Positions 36,427 to 46,151 of a stretch of DNA of 64,000 nt are shown piece after piece. Position 1 is the stretch's first letter, and the number at the start of each line of letters is the position of its first letter. The stretch covers positions 1-64,000 of the forward strand of contig NZ_JAEMUI010000013.1 in NCBI RefSeq assembly GCF_016461715.1, read 5' to 3'. A program made the position numbers and the translations under genes. Below the pieces are notes generated by a model. That model had not been told where the DNA came from and searched no databases. It saw only the letters and a list, made by a program, of their open reading frames with translations. The DNA comes from Marinomonas spartinae. Its GTDB lineage: Bacteria > Pseudomonadota > Gammaproteobacteria > Pseudomonadales > Marinomonadaceae.

Positions 36427-37437
36427 ATGAGCAATACTGGGCAAACTGATTTAAGCTCCTTGGAAAAAGCCGCCATCCTGTTGATGTCGTTGGGTGAGTC
36501 TGATGCTGCGCAAATTCTAAAGCACATGGGACCAAAGGAAGTTCAACGCATTGGTCAAACGATGGCGCAGCTATCTAATGTGCAGCGTCATCAAGTAGAA
36601 AAAGTATTAGACGATTTTTTAGTCTTGGTTGGCGATCAAACGGGTCTTGGTTTGGGCGCCGATGGCTATATTCGAAATATGTTGAAAGAAGCGCTGGGTG
36701 ATGAAAAAGCAGGTAGCTTGATTGATCGCATATTGTTGGGCGGAAACACTACTGGTCTTGATACGCTCAAGTGGATGGAACCGCGCGCTGTTGCTGACGT
36801 TATTCGTTATGAGCACCCGCAGATTCAAGCCATTGTTATCTCTTATTTGGATCCTGATCAAGCTGCAGATATTTTAGCAAACTTTGATGAGCGTGTGCGT
36901 TTGGATATTGTGCTTCGGGTCGCTTCGCTGGAAACAGTGCAACCAGCGGCTTTGCAAGAACTAAACGATATTCTCGAAAGGCAGTTTTCTGGAAATCAAT
37001 CTACCCAATCAACTTCGATTGGCGGGGTTCGTACCGCTGCTAATATCATGAACTTTATTGATAGCTCTGTTGAGTCTGAGTTGATGGAGTCCATTCGTGA
37101 TGTGGATGAAGACTTAGCCAATACTATTCAGGATCTTATGTTTGTCTTTGACAACTTATTGGATGTGGATGATCGTGGCATTCAGGTGATTCTGCGTGAA
37201 GTGGAGTCTGAAACGTTGATTTTGGCGCTCAAAGGTGCTGATCCTGATATGCAAGAAAAGATCTTCAAAAATATGTCATCTCGTGCAGCGGACATGCTTA
37301 AAGATGATCTTGAGGCAAAAGGTCCAGTTCGAGTCAGTGAAGTGGAAGTTGCTCAAAAAGAAATTCTGGCGGTTGCCAGACGTCTCGCTGAAAACGGGGA
37401 AATCGTACTCGGTGGCGGCGGTGAGCAGATGGTTTAA
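36427..37437 (+). CDS. fliG: Flagellar motor switch protein FliG
   Basis: A 336-residue protein made of the FliF-binding N-domain, the middle domain with the EHPQIQAIVISYLDPDQAADIL pattern, and the C-domain with the charged torque helix (IQDLMFVFDNLLDVDDRGIQVILREV). It transfers torque from the stators to the rotor and sets the direction of rotation with FliM and FliN. It starts immediately after fliF with no gap. Confidence 0.96.
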   Translation: MSNTGQTDLSSLEKAAILLMSLGESDAAQILKHMGPKEVQRIGQTMAQLSNVQRHQVEKVLDDFLVLVGDQTGLGLGADGYIRNMLKEALGDEKAGSLIDRILLGGNTTGLDTLKWMEPRAVADVIRYEHPQIQAIVISYLDPDQAADILANFDERVRLDIVLRVASLETVQPAALQELNDILERQFSGNQSTQSTSIGGVRTAANIMNFIDSSVESELMESIRDVDEDLANTIQDLMFVFDNLLDVDDRGIQVILREVESETLILALKGADPDMQEKIFKNMSSRAADMLKDDLEAKGPVRVSEVEVAQKEILAVARRLAENGEIVLGGGGEQMV

Positions 37438-37444
37438 TTAAGTA

Positions 37445-38251
37445 ATGTCAGATAAGAAAAAGGATGATTCCGAGCGTAAGCTAACCGCTTATGAACGCTG
37501 GGAGTTACCACATTTAGAAAGTAATCAAGAAAAAAAGACTTTCTCTCCTGGTATTCTTGTTCAGAAAGAAGAAGAAACGGTTACGATGGAAGAAGTAGAC
37601 CACGATAGCTTGGTTTACGAGCCCTTGACAGCGTCCCAGTTGGAAGAGATAAGATCCGCAGCCTATGAAGAAGGTTTCATTCAAGGAGAGTCGGAAGGCC
37701 ATGCAAAAGGTTATGAGGATGGCCGTGCGCAAGGCGAGATAGATGGCTTTGAATCCGGATTTGAAAAAGGCGTTGAAAAAGGCACGGAAGAAGGTCGTTC
37801 TGAAGCCATCGCCTTGGCTAAAACACAGTTAGAAACGTTAGAGAACGTGTTAGCCAACGTGGTTCAGGAAATTGTCCATCCCTTGGAAGAGAGTCGTGCT
37901 GGTGTGGAAGATCTGTTGTACAAAACGATGGTACGAATGGTTGAAAATATTTGCTTATCGCAAATGAAAGAAGAAGGCCATCGTGTATTGAAAGATCAGT
38001 TGGCGCGTATTTTTGACCAAATGGGGGAATTTGAGGGGCGTATACGCCTGAAACTTCACCCTGATACGGTTGATGTATTGGCGTCTTTGGACGTCGATGG
38101 CCGTCTCGCTATACAAGTTGAGCCTGATGACAGTCTGATCGAAGGCGGTTTTGTGCTGGACTGTAAGTCATTTCACGTTGATGGTCGTGTCGAACAGCGT
38201 TTAGAAGCCGTCTGTAATGAGCTGCGTTACCTTTCTAGTTCCGAAGAATAA
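37445..38251 (+). CDS. fliH: Flagellar export apparatus regulator FliH
   Basis: A 268-residue protein. Residues about 70-120 contain a long run of Gly-xxx-Gly repeats ([18 protein letters not shown] and onward), the coiled-coil helix typical of FliH. The C-terminal half binds FliI. FliH anchors the FliI ATPase to the C-ring and export gate. The tail ([23 protein letters not shown]) is typical of FliH and type III stator proteins. Confidence 0.93.
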   Translation: MSDKKKDDSERKLTAYERWELPHLESNQEKKTFSPGILVQKEEETVTMEEVDHDSLVYEPLTASQLEEIRSAAYEEGFIQGESEGHAKGYEDGRAQGEIDGFESGFEKGVEKGTEEGRSEAIALAKTQLETLENVLANVVQEIVHPLEESRAGVEDLLYKTMVRMVENICLSQMKEEGHRVLKDQLARIFDQMGEFEGRIRLKLHPDTVDVLASLDVDGRLAIQVEPDDSLIEGGFVLDCKSFHVDGRVEQRLEAVCNELRYLSSSEE

Positions 38252-38261
38252 GGCCTTATTG

Positions 38262-39590
38262 GTGTCCACTCTCGAAGAACGTTTGCAAAAGCTACTCAAT
38301 ATCTCCTCTGTTCCTATACTCCCCCAGTTGGAGGGAAAAGTAACGCGCATGGTAGGGCTAACCATGGAAGCGGTAGGTTGTATTGTAGCCTTGGGGGATC
38401 GTTGCCTAGTTCAAGTCCGTAAAGATCGGTGGGTTGAATCCGAAGTGGTTGGCTTTACTGGTAACCTAACCTATTTAATGCCTACAGAGGCCATTGACGG
38501 CATTTCTCCTGGGGCGCGTGTCCGACCGATGCTTGAAGAAGGCAAGTTACCAATTGGAGAAGAGCTATTAGGCCGTGTGATTAATGGTTTAGGTAAGCCA
38601 CTGGATGGTAAAGGTGTAGTCAAAGCCAAAGATACTGTGGGCTTGCAGTGTGATGCTATCAACCCTTTGCAACGTAAACCGATTAGTGAACCGCTGGATG
38701 TCGGTATTAAAGCCATTAATAGCTTGCTGACGGTGGGTAGAGGGCAGCGTTTGGGCTTGTTTGCAGGCAGTGGGGTGGGCAAAAGCATGCTGTTGGGCAT
38801 GATGACGCGCTTTACAGAAGCGGACATCACCGTTGTTGGTTTGATTGGTGAGCGGGGGCGAGAAGTAAAGGAGTTTATAGAACAAATTTTGGGAGAAGAG
38901 GGGTTGGCTCGCTCTGTTGTTGTGGCTTCTCCAGCGGATGATTCTGCATTGATGCGCTTGCGAGCAGCAATGCTTACCACGCGTATTGCAGAGTATTACC
39001 GAGATCAAGGGAAAAGTGTTTTGCTTTTGATGGATTCATTAACGCGATATGCTCAAGCACAGAGGGAAATTGCCTTGTCGGTCGGCGAACCGCCCGCAAC
39101 CAAAGGCTATCCACCCTCGGTTTTTTCGAAATTACCTCAGCTGGTCGAACGGGCGGGAAATGGTCGCGATGGTGGTGGCTCCATAACGGCTTTTTATACA
39201 GTGTTAACAGAAGGAGATGACCAACAAGACCCTATTGCCGACGCTGCTCGTGCGATTCTAGATGGTCATTTAGTTTTGTCGCGTCGTTTGGCAGAGGAAG
39301 GGCACTATCCCGCTATTGATATAGAGGCATCCATTTCTCGAGCCATGCCCAATATTGTGAGCGAAGCCCATTTACAAGGTGCGATGCGTATTAAGCAGCT
39401 TTATTCAAAATACCAGCAAAATCAGGATTTAATCGCTATTGGTGCTTATAACCAGGGCAGTGATCCTGACTTGGATCAAGCGATTTATCGTATGCCAGAT
39501 ATTAGAACGTTTCTTCAGCAGTCCCTCACTGAAAAATTCACTATTGATGAAAGCCTAGAGGCCCTTGTTGCGGCCATGACAAAAGAGTAA
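38262..39590 (+). CDS. fliI: Flagellum-specific ATPase FliI
   Basis: About 442 residues from GTG 38262, which has TAAGG eight bases upstream; a longer reading from 38217 overlaps fliH codons. It is related to the F1 beta subunit, with Walker [16 protein letters not shown] near 168-182 and the [16 protein letters not shown] Walker B region. FliI unfolds and feeds substrates to the type III gate as a hexamer. A 225-bp gap follows before fliJ, unusual in this otherwise tight operon. Confidence 0.95.
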   Translation: MSTLEERLQKLLNISSVPILPQLEGKVTRMVGLTMEAVGCIVALGDRCLVQVRKDRWVESEVVGFTGNLTYLMPTEAIDGISPGARVRPMLEEGKLPIGEELLGRVINGLGKPLDGKGVVKAKDTVGLQCDAINPLQRKPISEPLDVGIKAINSLLTVGRGQRLGLFAGSGVGKSMLLGMMTRFTEADITVVGLIGERGREVKEFIEQILGEEGLARSVVVASPADDSALMRLRAAMLTTRIAEYYRDQGKSVLLLMDSLTRYAQAQREIALSVGEPPATKGYPPSVFSKLPQLVERAGNGRDGGGSITAFYTVLTEGDDQQDPIADAARAILDGHLVLSRRLAEEGHYPAIDIEASISRAMPNIVSEAHLQGAMRIKQLYSKYQQNQDLIAIGAYNQGSDPDLDQAIYRMPDIRTFLQQSLTEKFTIDESLEALVAAMTKE

Positions 39591-39668
39591 ATGAATGCTT
39601 TTAGCGTAAGCTTTTAGTGAGCAATTTATGCATTGAAGCCTGATGTCGTCTAGTATTTAATAGATAAT

Positions 39669-39685
39669 AGGCATAAAAGGTGCAA
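39669..39685 (+). promoter_or_regulatory. Candidate sigma-54 promoter before fliJ
   Basis: AGGCATAAAAGGTGCAA has GG at 39670-39671 and GC at 39682-39683, exactly 10 bp apart. Compared with TGGCAC-N5-TTGCA, four of six and four of five positions agree. It lies in the 225-bp gap between fliI and fliJ, leaving a leader of about 120 bases. Confidence 0.45.
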
Positions 39686-39815
39686 ATAAATCCCCTTTTT
39701 TTCTATAGAATGTCATTATTGTTTTATTGTTATTGTCTAAAAAAGACAAGATGAACCTTTGTTGAATAGTTAAAGCATACAGATGAATGTGAGAGTTGGG
39801 CTTACTTAGAAGAGA

Positions 39816-40259
39816 ATGGACATGGCGCGTAAATCACAACGAGTACAGCTTTTAATTGATGTTGCTAAGCGAAAAGAGGAGGCCATTGCGAGGCAACTTG
39901 CCAGTGATAGAGCGAAAGTGGAATACGATAAAAACAAACTGAACGAACTTAAAGAGTATGCTGGGCAATATGAGTCAGAACGCAACTTGTTAGGGTTAAG
40001 CCCGTATTTGACAACTAACTATCAGCATTTTGTGGATCGTGTTCAGCAGGCTATTCATCAGCAAGAAGCAGCCATAGGGCGATCTGAGCAGCAAGCGGAT
40101 ATGACAATGCGGAGTTGGCAGGCAGCAAAAGCTAAGACGCAAAGTATGGATTGGCTAAAAAGTAAATATAAAAAAACTGAGCAAACGCAGGAAGATAGAA
40201 AGGAACAGCGACAAAACGATGAGCTTTCTATACGGCGTTTTTTTGATAATAGATATTGA
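39816..40259 (+). CDS. fliJ: Flagellar export protein FliJ
   Basis: A 147-residue protein made of two long antiparallel helices, the FliJ coiled-coil fold; it is rich in Lys, Glu and Gln. The C-terminus (EDRKEQRQNDELSIRRFFDNRY) ends in the family's basic tail. FliJ is the stalk that couples FliI to the export gate FlhA. The start is ATG 39816, or ATG 39822 two codons later. Sequence conservation is low in this family, so the call relies partly on position after fliI. Confidence 0.85.
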   Translation: MDMARKSQRVQLLIDVAKRKEEAIARQLASDRAKVEYDKNKLNELKEYAGQYESERNLLGLSPYLTTNYQHFVDRVQQAIHQQEAAIGRSEQQADMTMRSWQAAKAKTQSMDWLKSKYKKTEQTQEDRKEQRQNDELSIRRFFDNRY

Positions 40260-40294
40260 ATGTTGAAAGGAAAAGATGGGCGAGGGGTTAAAGG

Positions 40295-42160
40295 ATGTTG
40301 CTAGAAAACCATACGTCTACCGTTTTTTCCTCCCTGAGTAGCCTTTCCTCGGCACTTTATTTGTATTCGTCTTCACCAAAACAAGGGATGGAGGCGCTAG
40401 AAAAGGCAGTTTCTTCACTTCGCCAACATACAGAGCGAGAGTTTCATTCCCCCTTTCTTCTGGCTCGTTTAGAGTTAATGCAGGAGGCTGCGGTATCTTC
40501 GGTTCGTTTAGGCGCTGTTTATGATGCCGATTTGTATCAGGCTTTCTTTGCAGCAGCTGATGCCCTTGAGCAAGTTTTTTATGCGTCTTCTCTTGAAGGC
40601 GATTATGCTGAGCAAACCCAGTTTTTATTAGATCGACAGCGTACTTGTTGGCAGGTATTAGAGGCCTCTCTTGGACGTCGAGCTTATTCACCAGTATGTC
40701 ATTATTATACAGAGTTCAAAGAGTCTTCACGCTTTCCTTTAAATAAGATGTTGCAATCATTGGCTCAAATTGGTGAGGTAACTTATCGTCTCGACAGTGT
40801 GTTATCACAGGGAGAACTTAACGGTATTATTGAGTTGAAAACCCCCCAACCAATGGCTTGGCTACAATCACAGCATGCTTATCTTACACTTACATGGCGA
40901 CAATGTGATGAGGTAGATGCTAGGAAAAGGAATCCAGTACAGCAACTAGCCTTCCCTGTAGCCACATACTCAAGTCTTTTTTTATCAAAGCATCTCCCAA
41001 GACAAGAGCATTATTATGTATTGGATGCTTTAGCGACATGGATTCATTCTAACGATTACCAAGTTTTTGCTGAGTGCTTTTCTCAAGTACATTTTGTGGG
41101 ACATATTGAACAGGCTTCGCGTCGGGTACCCTTTAGGGGTTTAGCCCATCCCATATCGCTCAAAAGCTCTACTCTTTCCGCTTCGCCAATAAGAATCTCT
41201 GGTGCTTTTTGGGTGTGCTGTCAAGATGAACAGAGTGATCCGTCATTTATGTTGAGTCAAGATAAGCACAATGAGCTTGTTTATTTGGGAGGCGATCATC
41301 TCTCGTCCAATGTGTATGTGGTAGAAAGTCAAAACCGTGTGTTTGTCTTTGATCAAGAAGACTGTCAAGGCGTCTATCCTTTTAATGCTACCGCTCTATA
41401 CCAGGCGGATGAGCATGAAAATCAATGGTGCTATATCTGTCAAGAAGGACGAGTGGCAAAGGTTGTATTTGCCGACATGACATTGGATGGAATGGGTGAT
41501 CAGAGTGCTGCATTGGAGGGAAATGAGCAAGTTGTCTTGATTGTACAAGGGGGAAAGCTATACGCGGTTATTGGTTCCAAGGTGACGATTTCTGAAGCGG
41601 TATGTGGGCACTGTGATTGTATTGGGCCGTTGGCAAAAAATATTTGGTTGACGGCCTATGGAGACATCTTTTTAGAGCCTTGGCTGATGCAAAATACATT
41701 GTTTATAAATCACATCGTCCCAAAAAAGAATAATGCCATTAATATGGAAAAAATTGGTTATTATCAGCTGAACGTATCTGGTGTTGCTATTTGGCTTGAA
41801 GCATCGTTGGTTCAAGCCATATTGCCCTATAAAACTTGTAAAAGAGTAGGGAATATATTGATTTATGGTATACAGTATTTTCAACGGTTTATTAGGGGGA
41901 TAGACGAGCAAACAGCGGCTTTCTCTATAGTAATAAAAGCTTTAGGCGGTTTTGTTATCGATACGGAAACCTGTGTATGGCACGAGAACATATCAGCAGA
42001 ACTGGGTGAAGAAAACGCTTCCTTTATAGTGCAAAAAGAGACGGATTATGTTGTGACTCTTTGTAATAATGAAAATAATAAAGACTATATTCTTAATACA
42101 AGAAACGTTGCTGACTTTGTTGCCTCTGTTTGGCCAACGTTGTCTTTACCAAAGGAATAA
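40295..42160 (+). CDS. Uncharacterised 621-residue protein in the flagellar operon
   Basis: I do not recognise this protein. Residues 1-170 look helical with no membrane segment. The rest alternates short beta-like strands. Three segments near 340-400, 430-460 and 505-580 (for example YQLNVSGVAIWLEASLVQAILPY and FSIVIKALGGFVID) look faintly like degenerate CheW-type repeats, but no defining CheW residues can be confirmed. It has no signal peptide. It follows fliJ by 35 bp, starts at ATG after GAGGGG, and is followed 6 bp later by a membrane-receptor-like gene. It is therefore probably a soluble partner of that receptor or of the STAS/PP2C pair. Pseudomonas fli operons do not, as far as I recall, carry it here. 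Confidence 0.7.
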   Translation: MLLENHTSTVFSSLSSLSSALYLYSSSPKQGMEALEKAVSSLRQHTEREFHSPFLLARLELMQEAAVSSVRLGAVYDADLYQAFFAAADALEQVFYASSLEGDYAEQTQFLLDRQRTCWQVLEASLGRRAYSPVCHYYTEFKESSRFPLNKMLQSLAQIGEVTYRLDSVLSQGELNGIIELKTPQPMAWLQSQHAYLTLTWRQCDEVDARKRNPVQQLAFPVATYSSLFLSKHLPRQEHYYVLDALATWIHSNDYQVFAECFSQVHFVGHIEQASRRVPFRGLAHPISLKSSTLSASPIRISGAFWVCCQDEQSDPSFMLSQDKHNELVYLGGDHLSSNVYVVESQNRVFVFDQEDCQGVYPFNATALYQADEHENQWCYICQEGRVAKVVFADMTLDGMGDQSAALEGNEQVVLIVQGGKLYAVIGSKVTISEAVCGHCDCIGPLAKNIWLTAYGDIFLEPWLMQNTLFINHIVPKKNNAINMEKIGYYQLNVSGVAIWLEASLVQAILPYKTCKRVGNILIYGIQYFQRFIRGIDEQTAAFSIVIKALGGFVIDTETCVWHENISAELGEENASFIVQKETDYVVTLCNNENNKDYILNTRNVADFVASVWPTLSLPKE

Positions 42161-42166
42161 TGAATT

Positions 42167-44101
42167 ATGAAAAAGCCACATTCTCCTCTTAGTCAGCCAA
42201 GAACGCAGCTTGTTAGCACGGTGCAAAAAGGTTTTTTCTGCATTGTTTTGCTGTTGATTATTAGCGCTTTTGGTTTGTATAAGTTCATGGATGTTGGATC
42301 CGATCAGCGATCCTCTCATAATAATGATTTACTGTCGTTAGAAAATAGGCTTCATCATGCTGAAATTGATTGGCTGGAGTGGCTTTCTATCAGTGATAGT
42401 CAAGTTAGCCCGCCGCAAAACGCACACTCCGTTGAGGAGATACATAACGCGTTAATGAATGAATATTCTGAAATTAATTTGCAATTAAGTGTGTTGAAAA
42501 AAGATGATTATCAACTGTCTGACCTCAATGTTGATGACGTGTTGTCTTTTCTGAAAAAGCTTGAAAAAAAGGTAAAAGAGAATGTTCCAATAAGTGCCCA
42601 AGAGCGTTCTAGTATTTATGACATTATTAAAAAGAATAACCGTATCGACATTAAACTAATGGAGGTGGAGGTATCTGATGATTTTAATGATGAGGTCTTT
42701 AATCATAAAATGACTGAGTTACTTTTTGCCGTGTTTAGCGGGTTGAGTATTGTTGTCATTCTGTTTGGTTATTATTTTGTTAGACGATTATCTAAAGGCT
42801 TGTCTCATTTGCAGCTCGTGCTTGAGCGTCATAAACAAGGTGGTTTGACGCAGGATGCGAATTATCATCGTATAGATGAATTCACTGACATAGGGCGTCT
42901 TGTGGATAATGAACTCTCAGCGCGAGAGTTTGATCGCCAAGCTGCTCAAGATTGCTTGGATGTGATCCAGTTGGCAATCGGTCAATTGAATGCTCCATTC
43001 TTGATTGCTAAACATAACGGTGATGTTGTTTGGGTGAGTCAGGGGTTGATGACTTTATGGAAAAACAACATTGACAAATTTGAAGCATATTTTGAGATTG
43101 ATGATGGTTTGGACAGTCCGTTAGGCGAGCAATTATCTAGTCGTGTATTATTAGGACTAAACGAAGCACGCTTGCTATTGATTGAGGGTAATTATGTTAT
43201 TCATATTCAACGCATTGGTGATGGCAAGGCGAATGTTGAAGAAGAGCAGGAAGTTTCTGATTATTATTTGATGACGTTAACCTCTTTGTCTGATATGGCT
43301 GAGATCGAAGTTATTCGCAAAAGTGCAGCGCTAATGAGACAAGATGTGTGGAGTTTGCCTATCCGTATTTTGCGCGAAGACTCGCCTTTTTCTGCCTTTT
43401 CTAGAGACTTGGAGGGGGTAAGACAGAGAGTGCAGTCCTTAATAGAGTGTGCACAAGAGAAACAAAATCTAGCTGATGATAAGGTCAAGATTACTAAACT
43501 ACAACAAATCGAAACCCTTTTAAATAAAGAAATAAACGACAATCATTCCTATGATGAAGATGTCTTAGTGGTGCCTAAAGAAGTGGTTCATCCTCTGTCT
43601 GATGTGCAGTTGCTAGATGAGCTTGGATCTATGTCGTATTTATCTGAGCAGATCCACGATTCTGTATTAGTTGGGTATGAGTTGCTGTTGCAAAGGCTAA
43701 CAATGGTAGAAAAAGATATCGCGGGCGATGCCATGTTGCTTGACGAAGTCTATCGTTGCCTGAATGAGGTTAGAGCAGGGGTCTTATCCAGTTTAGCGGC
43801 AACGGAAGGGGAAAGTGAGACGGTGCGTCGTCGTTTTTCGATGGACCTGAATCACGACATTGATACGGTTCAAAGACATATTGAGTCTATTAAAGAAATG
43901 GTTGATTCAACTCTGTCTCTGTTAGCAGCAGACAGGAGTGTTGGGTTGGCTAGGCTGGAACGGGCAAAACAATCAGTAGTTGAGCTGGGGGAGTGTATTC
44001 ATGTCTTATTGGACAAAGAGCGTTCCTATCAACAAGATGAGGCTTCACCGATTGGCTTGATTTCCAAGAATGACAATAGCGACCAAATAGATGAGTTCTA
44101 G
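42167..44101 (+). CDS. Receptor-like membrane protein without an MCP signalling tip
   Basis: A 644-residue protein laid out like a chemoreceptor: TM1 at about 24-42, a periplasmic helical domain (about 43-185), TM2 at about 186-207, a HAMP-like linker (RLSKGLSHLQLVLERHKQGGL) and a PAS-like segment (LNAPFLIAKHNGDVVWVSQGL, about 275-300). The rest is long helices and coiled coil to the C-terminus. The highly conserved MCP hairpin (E-I-A-E-Q-T-N-L-L-A-L-N-A) is missing, as are a kinase or GGDEF domain. It could therefore signal only through a partner, perhaps the preceding soluble protein or the downstream STAS/PP2C proteins. It lies 6 bp after its neighbour and 33 bp before the STAS gene. Confidence 0.7.
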   Translation: MKKPHSPLSQPRTQLVSTVQKGFFCIVLLLIISAFGLYKFMDVGSDQRSSHNNDLLSLENRLHHAEIDWLEWLSISDSQVSPPQNAHSVEEIHNALMNEYSEINLQLSVLKKDDYQLSDLNVDDVLSFLKKLEKKVKENVPISAQERSSIYDIIKKNNRIDIKLMEVEVSDDFNDEVFNHKMTELLFAVFSGLSIVVILFGYYFVRRLSKGLSHLQLVLERHKQGGLTQDANYHRIDEFTDIGRLVDNELSAREFDRQAAQDCLDVIQLAIGQLNAPFLIAKHNGDVVWVSQGLMTLWKNNIDKFEAYFEIDDGLDSPLGEQLSSRVLLGLNEARLLLIEGNYVIHIQRIGDGKANVEEEQEVSDYYLMTLTSLSDMAEIEVIRKSAALMRQDVWSLPIRILREDSPFSAFSRDLEGVRQRVQSLIECAQEKQNLADDKVKITKLQQIETLLNKEINDNHSYDEDVLVVPKEVVHPLSDVQLLDELGSMSYLSEQIHDSVLVGYELLLQRLTMVEKDIAGDAMLLDEVYRCLNEVRAGVLSSLAATEGESETVRRRFSMDLNHDIDTVQRHIESIKEMVDSTLSLLAADRSVGLARLERAKQSVVELGECIHVLLDKERSYQQDEASPIGLISKNDNSDQIDEF

Positions 44102-44134
44102 TGATTTCAATTGCTATAACTCAAGGAGTATATA

Positions 44135-44437
44135 GTGGTTGAAAATGTATTTGATGCAAATGTCGAGCACCTCGTAATACGCGTTAATGGTCGTTTTGAT
44201 TACAGTTGCCATAAGGTTTTTCGAGATGCTTTTGTTTTGGCGCCCCGAGCCAAAAGTTATGAAGTGGATCTTTCGCATGTGGAGTACCTTGATAGTTCGG
44301 CTTTAGGGATGTTGCTTTTGTTAAGGGACTATGCTGGTGGTGAAGAAGCCCATGTTGCTTTAACAAATAGTTCAAAGGCGGTTAATGATTTATTGAAAAT
44401 GGCAAACTTCAACCGTTTGTTCGATATGTCTGAGTAG
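44135..44437 (+). CDS. STAS domain anti-sigma factor antagonist
   Basis: A 100-residue single STAS domain starting at GTG 44135 after AAGGAG. The phosphorylation loop is seen in YLDSSALGMLLLLRD, with the candidate serine at 54 or 55. STAS antagonists are phosphorylated by an HATPase kinase and reset by a PP2C phosphatase; both activities are in the next gene. Comparable pairs in Pseudomonas (HsbA/HsbR) act on FlgM and flagellar control. That mechanism is known from Pseudomonas and is only inferred here. Confidence 0.88.
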   Translation: MVENVFDANVEHLVIRVNGRFDYSCHKVFRDAFVLAPRAKSYEVDLSHVEYLDSSALGMLLLLRDYAGGEEAHVALTNSSKAVNDLLKMANFNRLFDMSE

Positions 44438-44440
44438 TAT

Positions 44441-46150
44441 ATGAAAAGCGCTTTAACTATTTTAATTGCTGACGATAATCCATCCGACCGGCTGTTATTG
44501 GGCGCTATGCTTAAGCAGTTTGGTCACCATGTGGTTGTCGCCAAAGATGGGCAAGAGGCCGTTGACCTTTTTGACCCAGCGGTTATCCAGCTAGTCTGTT
44601 TAGATGTCAGAATGCCGCATAAAAATGGTTGGGAAGCCGCTGTTGAAATTCAGAACCTTTCTCTAGATAGTTTTATTCCTATTGTGTTTCTTTCTGGTGT
44701 GACAGATCCTGTTGCGCTGTCTAATTGTCTCGAAGTTGGTGGGGCAGACTTTATTGCCAAGCCTTATAATCCAGCCTTGGTGACGGCAAAGCTGAATGCT
44801 ATTGCGCGTTTGTTAGTGATGCAAAAAACGCTGGAGGATCAGCGTGACGCCATGGCTTGGTACAATGAGCAGTTGGTTCATGAACAGGAGATGGCGAAAG
44901 AAATTTATGAAAATATTACCCATTCTAATTGTCTTAATGACCCTGCTTTAACGACTTATCATCATGCGAGTCATACCTTTAATGGTGATGTGATTTTAGC
45001 GGCTTATAAACCTAATGGGGGTATGCATTTACTGTTAGGAGATTTTACGGGACATGGTTTATCTGCGGCTATTGGTGCATTACCGCTTGCCGATATTTTC
45101 TTTGATTGGACAAAAAAAGGCTTTTTGATGCGCCAAATTATTCCGGAGATGAATGCTCGTCTGAAAAGCATCTTGCCAGCGAATATGTTTTGCAGTGCTG
45201 CCTTTATTGATATTAAAGCGAATGAAAAAAATGTTGAGGTTTGGAATGGTGGGTTGCCAGATCTGTTATTTTTTTCGCAATCGAAGAAGGAGCCAAGGCG
45301 CTTAACTTCTAAAAATTTCCCCCTTGGAGCGGTGTCTCCTACTATATTTGAGTGTGTTGTTGAACCAATCTCTTATGTGCCTGGTGACACACTCATTTCC
45401 TTCTCTGACGGTGTCTATGAGGCGGCTGATCGGAATGAGGTGATGTTTTGTGAGTCAGTTCTAAAACCACTTTATAGGGGGGATGTTAAGCCCAGTGATA
45501 GTATCGACTGGTTGATTGATCGTTTAAAGGCGGAGGGGGTGTTAGACAATCCCCATGATGATATTTCCTGTTTAGGCATATCTCTTGATACCTGTATCGG
45601 TGCGAACTCTCTGACTGACCAAGAGTTTGCTGGTTTGGTGGATTTTCCGGCCGATTTTTCGTTTGAATATAAACTTAGCGCAGAGTCGCTTAGAACAACG
45701 GATCCACTACCTTATGTCTTACAAATCATCACCACCGTGCCGGGACTGAGTAGTTATTCTAGTCAGGTATTTATGATATTGTCGGAGCTATATTCTAATG
45801 CATTGGAACATGGTGTATTAGAGTTGGATTCCAGTAAGAAAAACACATTAGATGGCTTCTCTGTTTATTATAAAGAGCGCGAACAGGCATTAGCTTCTTT
45901 GAAGAATGGTTTTGTGAAGATTTCTGCTAAGGTAGTTTCTGACAAACAGTTAGGACAGTTGATTCTAGAAGTGGAAGACAGTGGTAGAGGCTTTGATTAT
46001 GAATCGTTAGACTTTACTTTGGGATCCACTGAAGTGCCTTATAATCGCGGCTTAGCATTGTTGCATCAGATTTGTCAGGAGATTGGTTTTTCTAATGGTG
46101 GTCGAACGGTAACCGCCCATTTTCATTGGCGTCCAGAAAAAAACAATTAG
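44441..46150 (+). CDS. Fused response regulator / PP2C phosphatase / HATPase
   Basis: A 569-residue, three-domain protein. The receiver domain has phospho-Asp55 in LVCLDVRMP and Lys in IAKPYNP. The SpoIIE-type PP2C domain (about 170-390) shows FNGDVI, GDFTGHGLSAA and the metal-binding DDIS motif. The C-terminal HATPase (about 430-565) shows ELYSNALEHGV and the DSGRGF motif, as in RsbW-like serine kinases. Length and order match HsbR of P. aeruginosa. It starts 3 bp after the STAS stop. It may switch the STAS protein by phosphorylation and dephosphorylation in response to an unknown input kinase. Confidence 0.88.
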   Translation: MKSALTILIADDNPSDRLLLGAMLKQFGHHVVVAKDGQEAVDLFDPAVIQLVCLDVRMPHKNGWEAAVEIQNLSLDSFIPIVFLSGVTDPVALSNCLEVGGADFIAKPYNPALVTAKLNAIARLLVMQKTLEDQRDAMAWYNEQLVHEQEMAKEIYENITHSNCLNDPALTTYHHASHTFNGDVILAAYKPNGGMHLLLGDFTGHGLSAAIGALPLADIFFDWTKKGFLMRQIIPEMNARLKSILPANMFCSAAFIDIKANEKNVEVWNGGLPDLLFFSQSKKEPRRLTSKNFPLGAVSPTIFECVVEPISYVPGDTLISFSDGVYEAADRNEVMFCESVLKPLYRGDVKPSDSIDWLIDRLKAEGVLDNPHDDISCLGISLDTCIGANSLTDQEFAGLVDFPADFSFEYKLSAESLRTTDPLPYVLQIITTVPGLSSYSSQVFMILSELYSNALEHGVLELDSSKKNTLDGFSVYYKEREQALASLKNGFVKISAKVVSDKQLGQLILEVEDSGRGFDYESLDFTLGSTEVPYNRGLALLHQICQEIGFSNGGRTVTAHFHWRPEKNN

Positions 46151-46151
46151 A

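Noticed and set aside
42167-44101. A true methyl-accepting chemotaxis protein
   Set aside because: The layout fits, but the highly conserved hairpin tip that binds CheA and CheW is absent.
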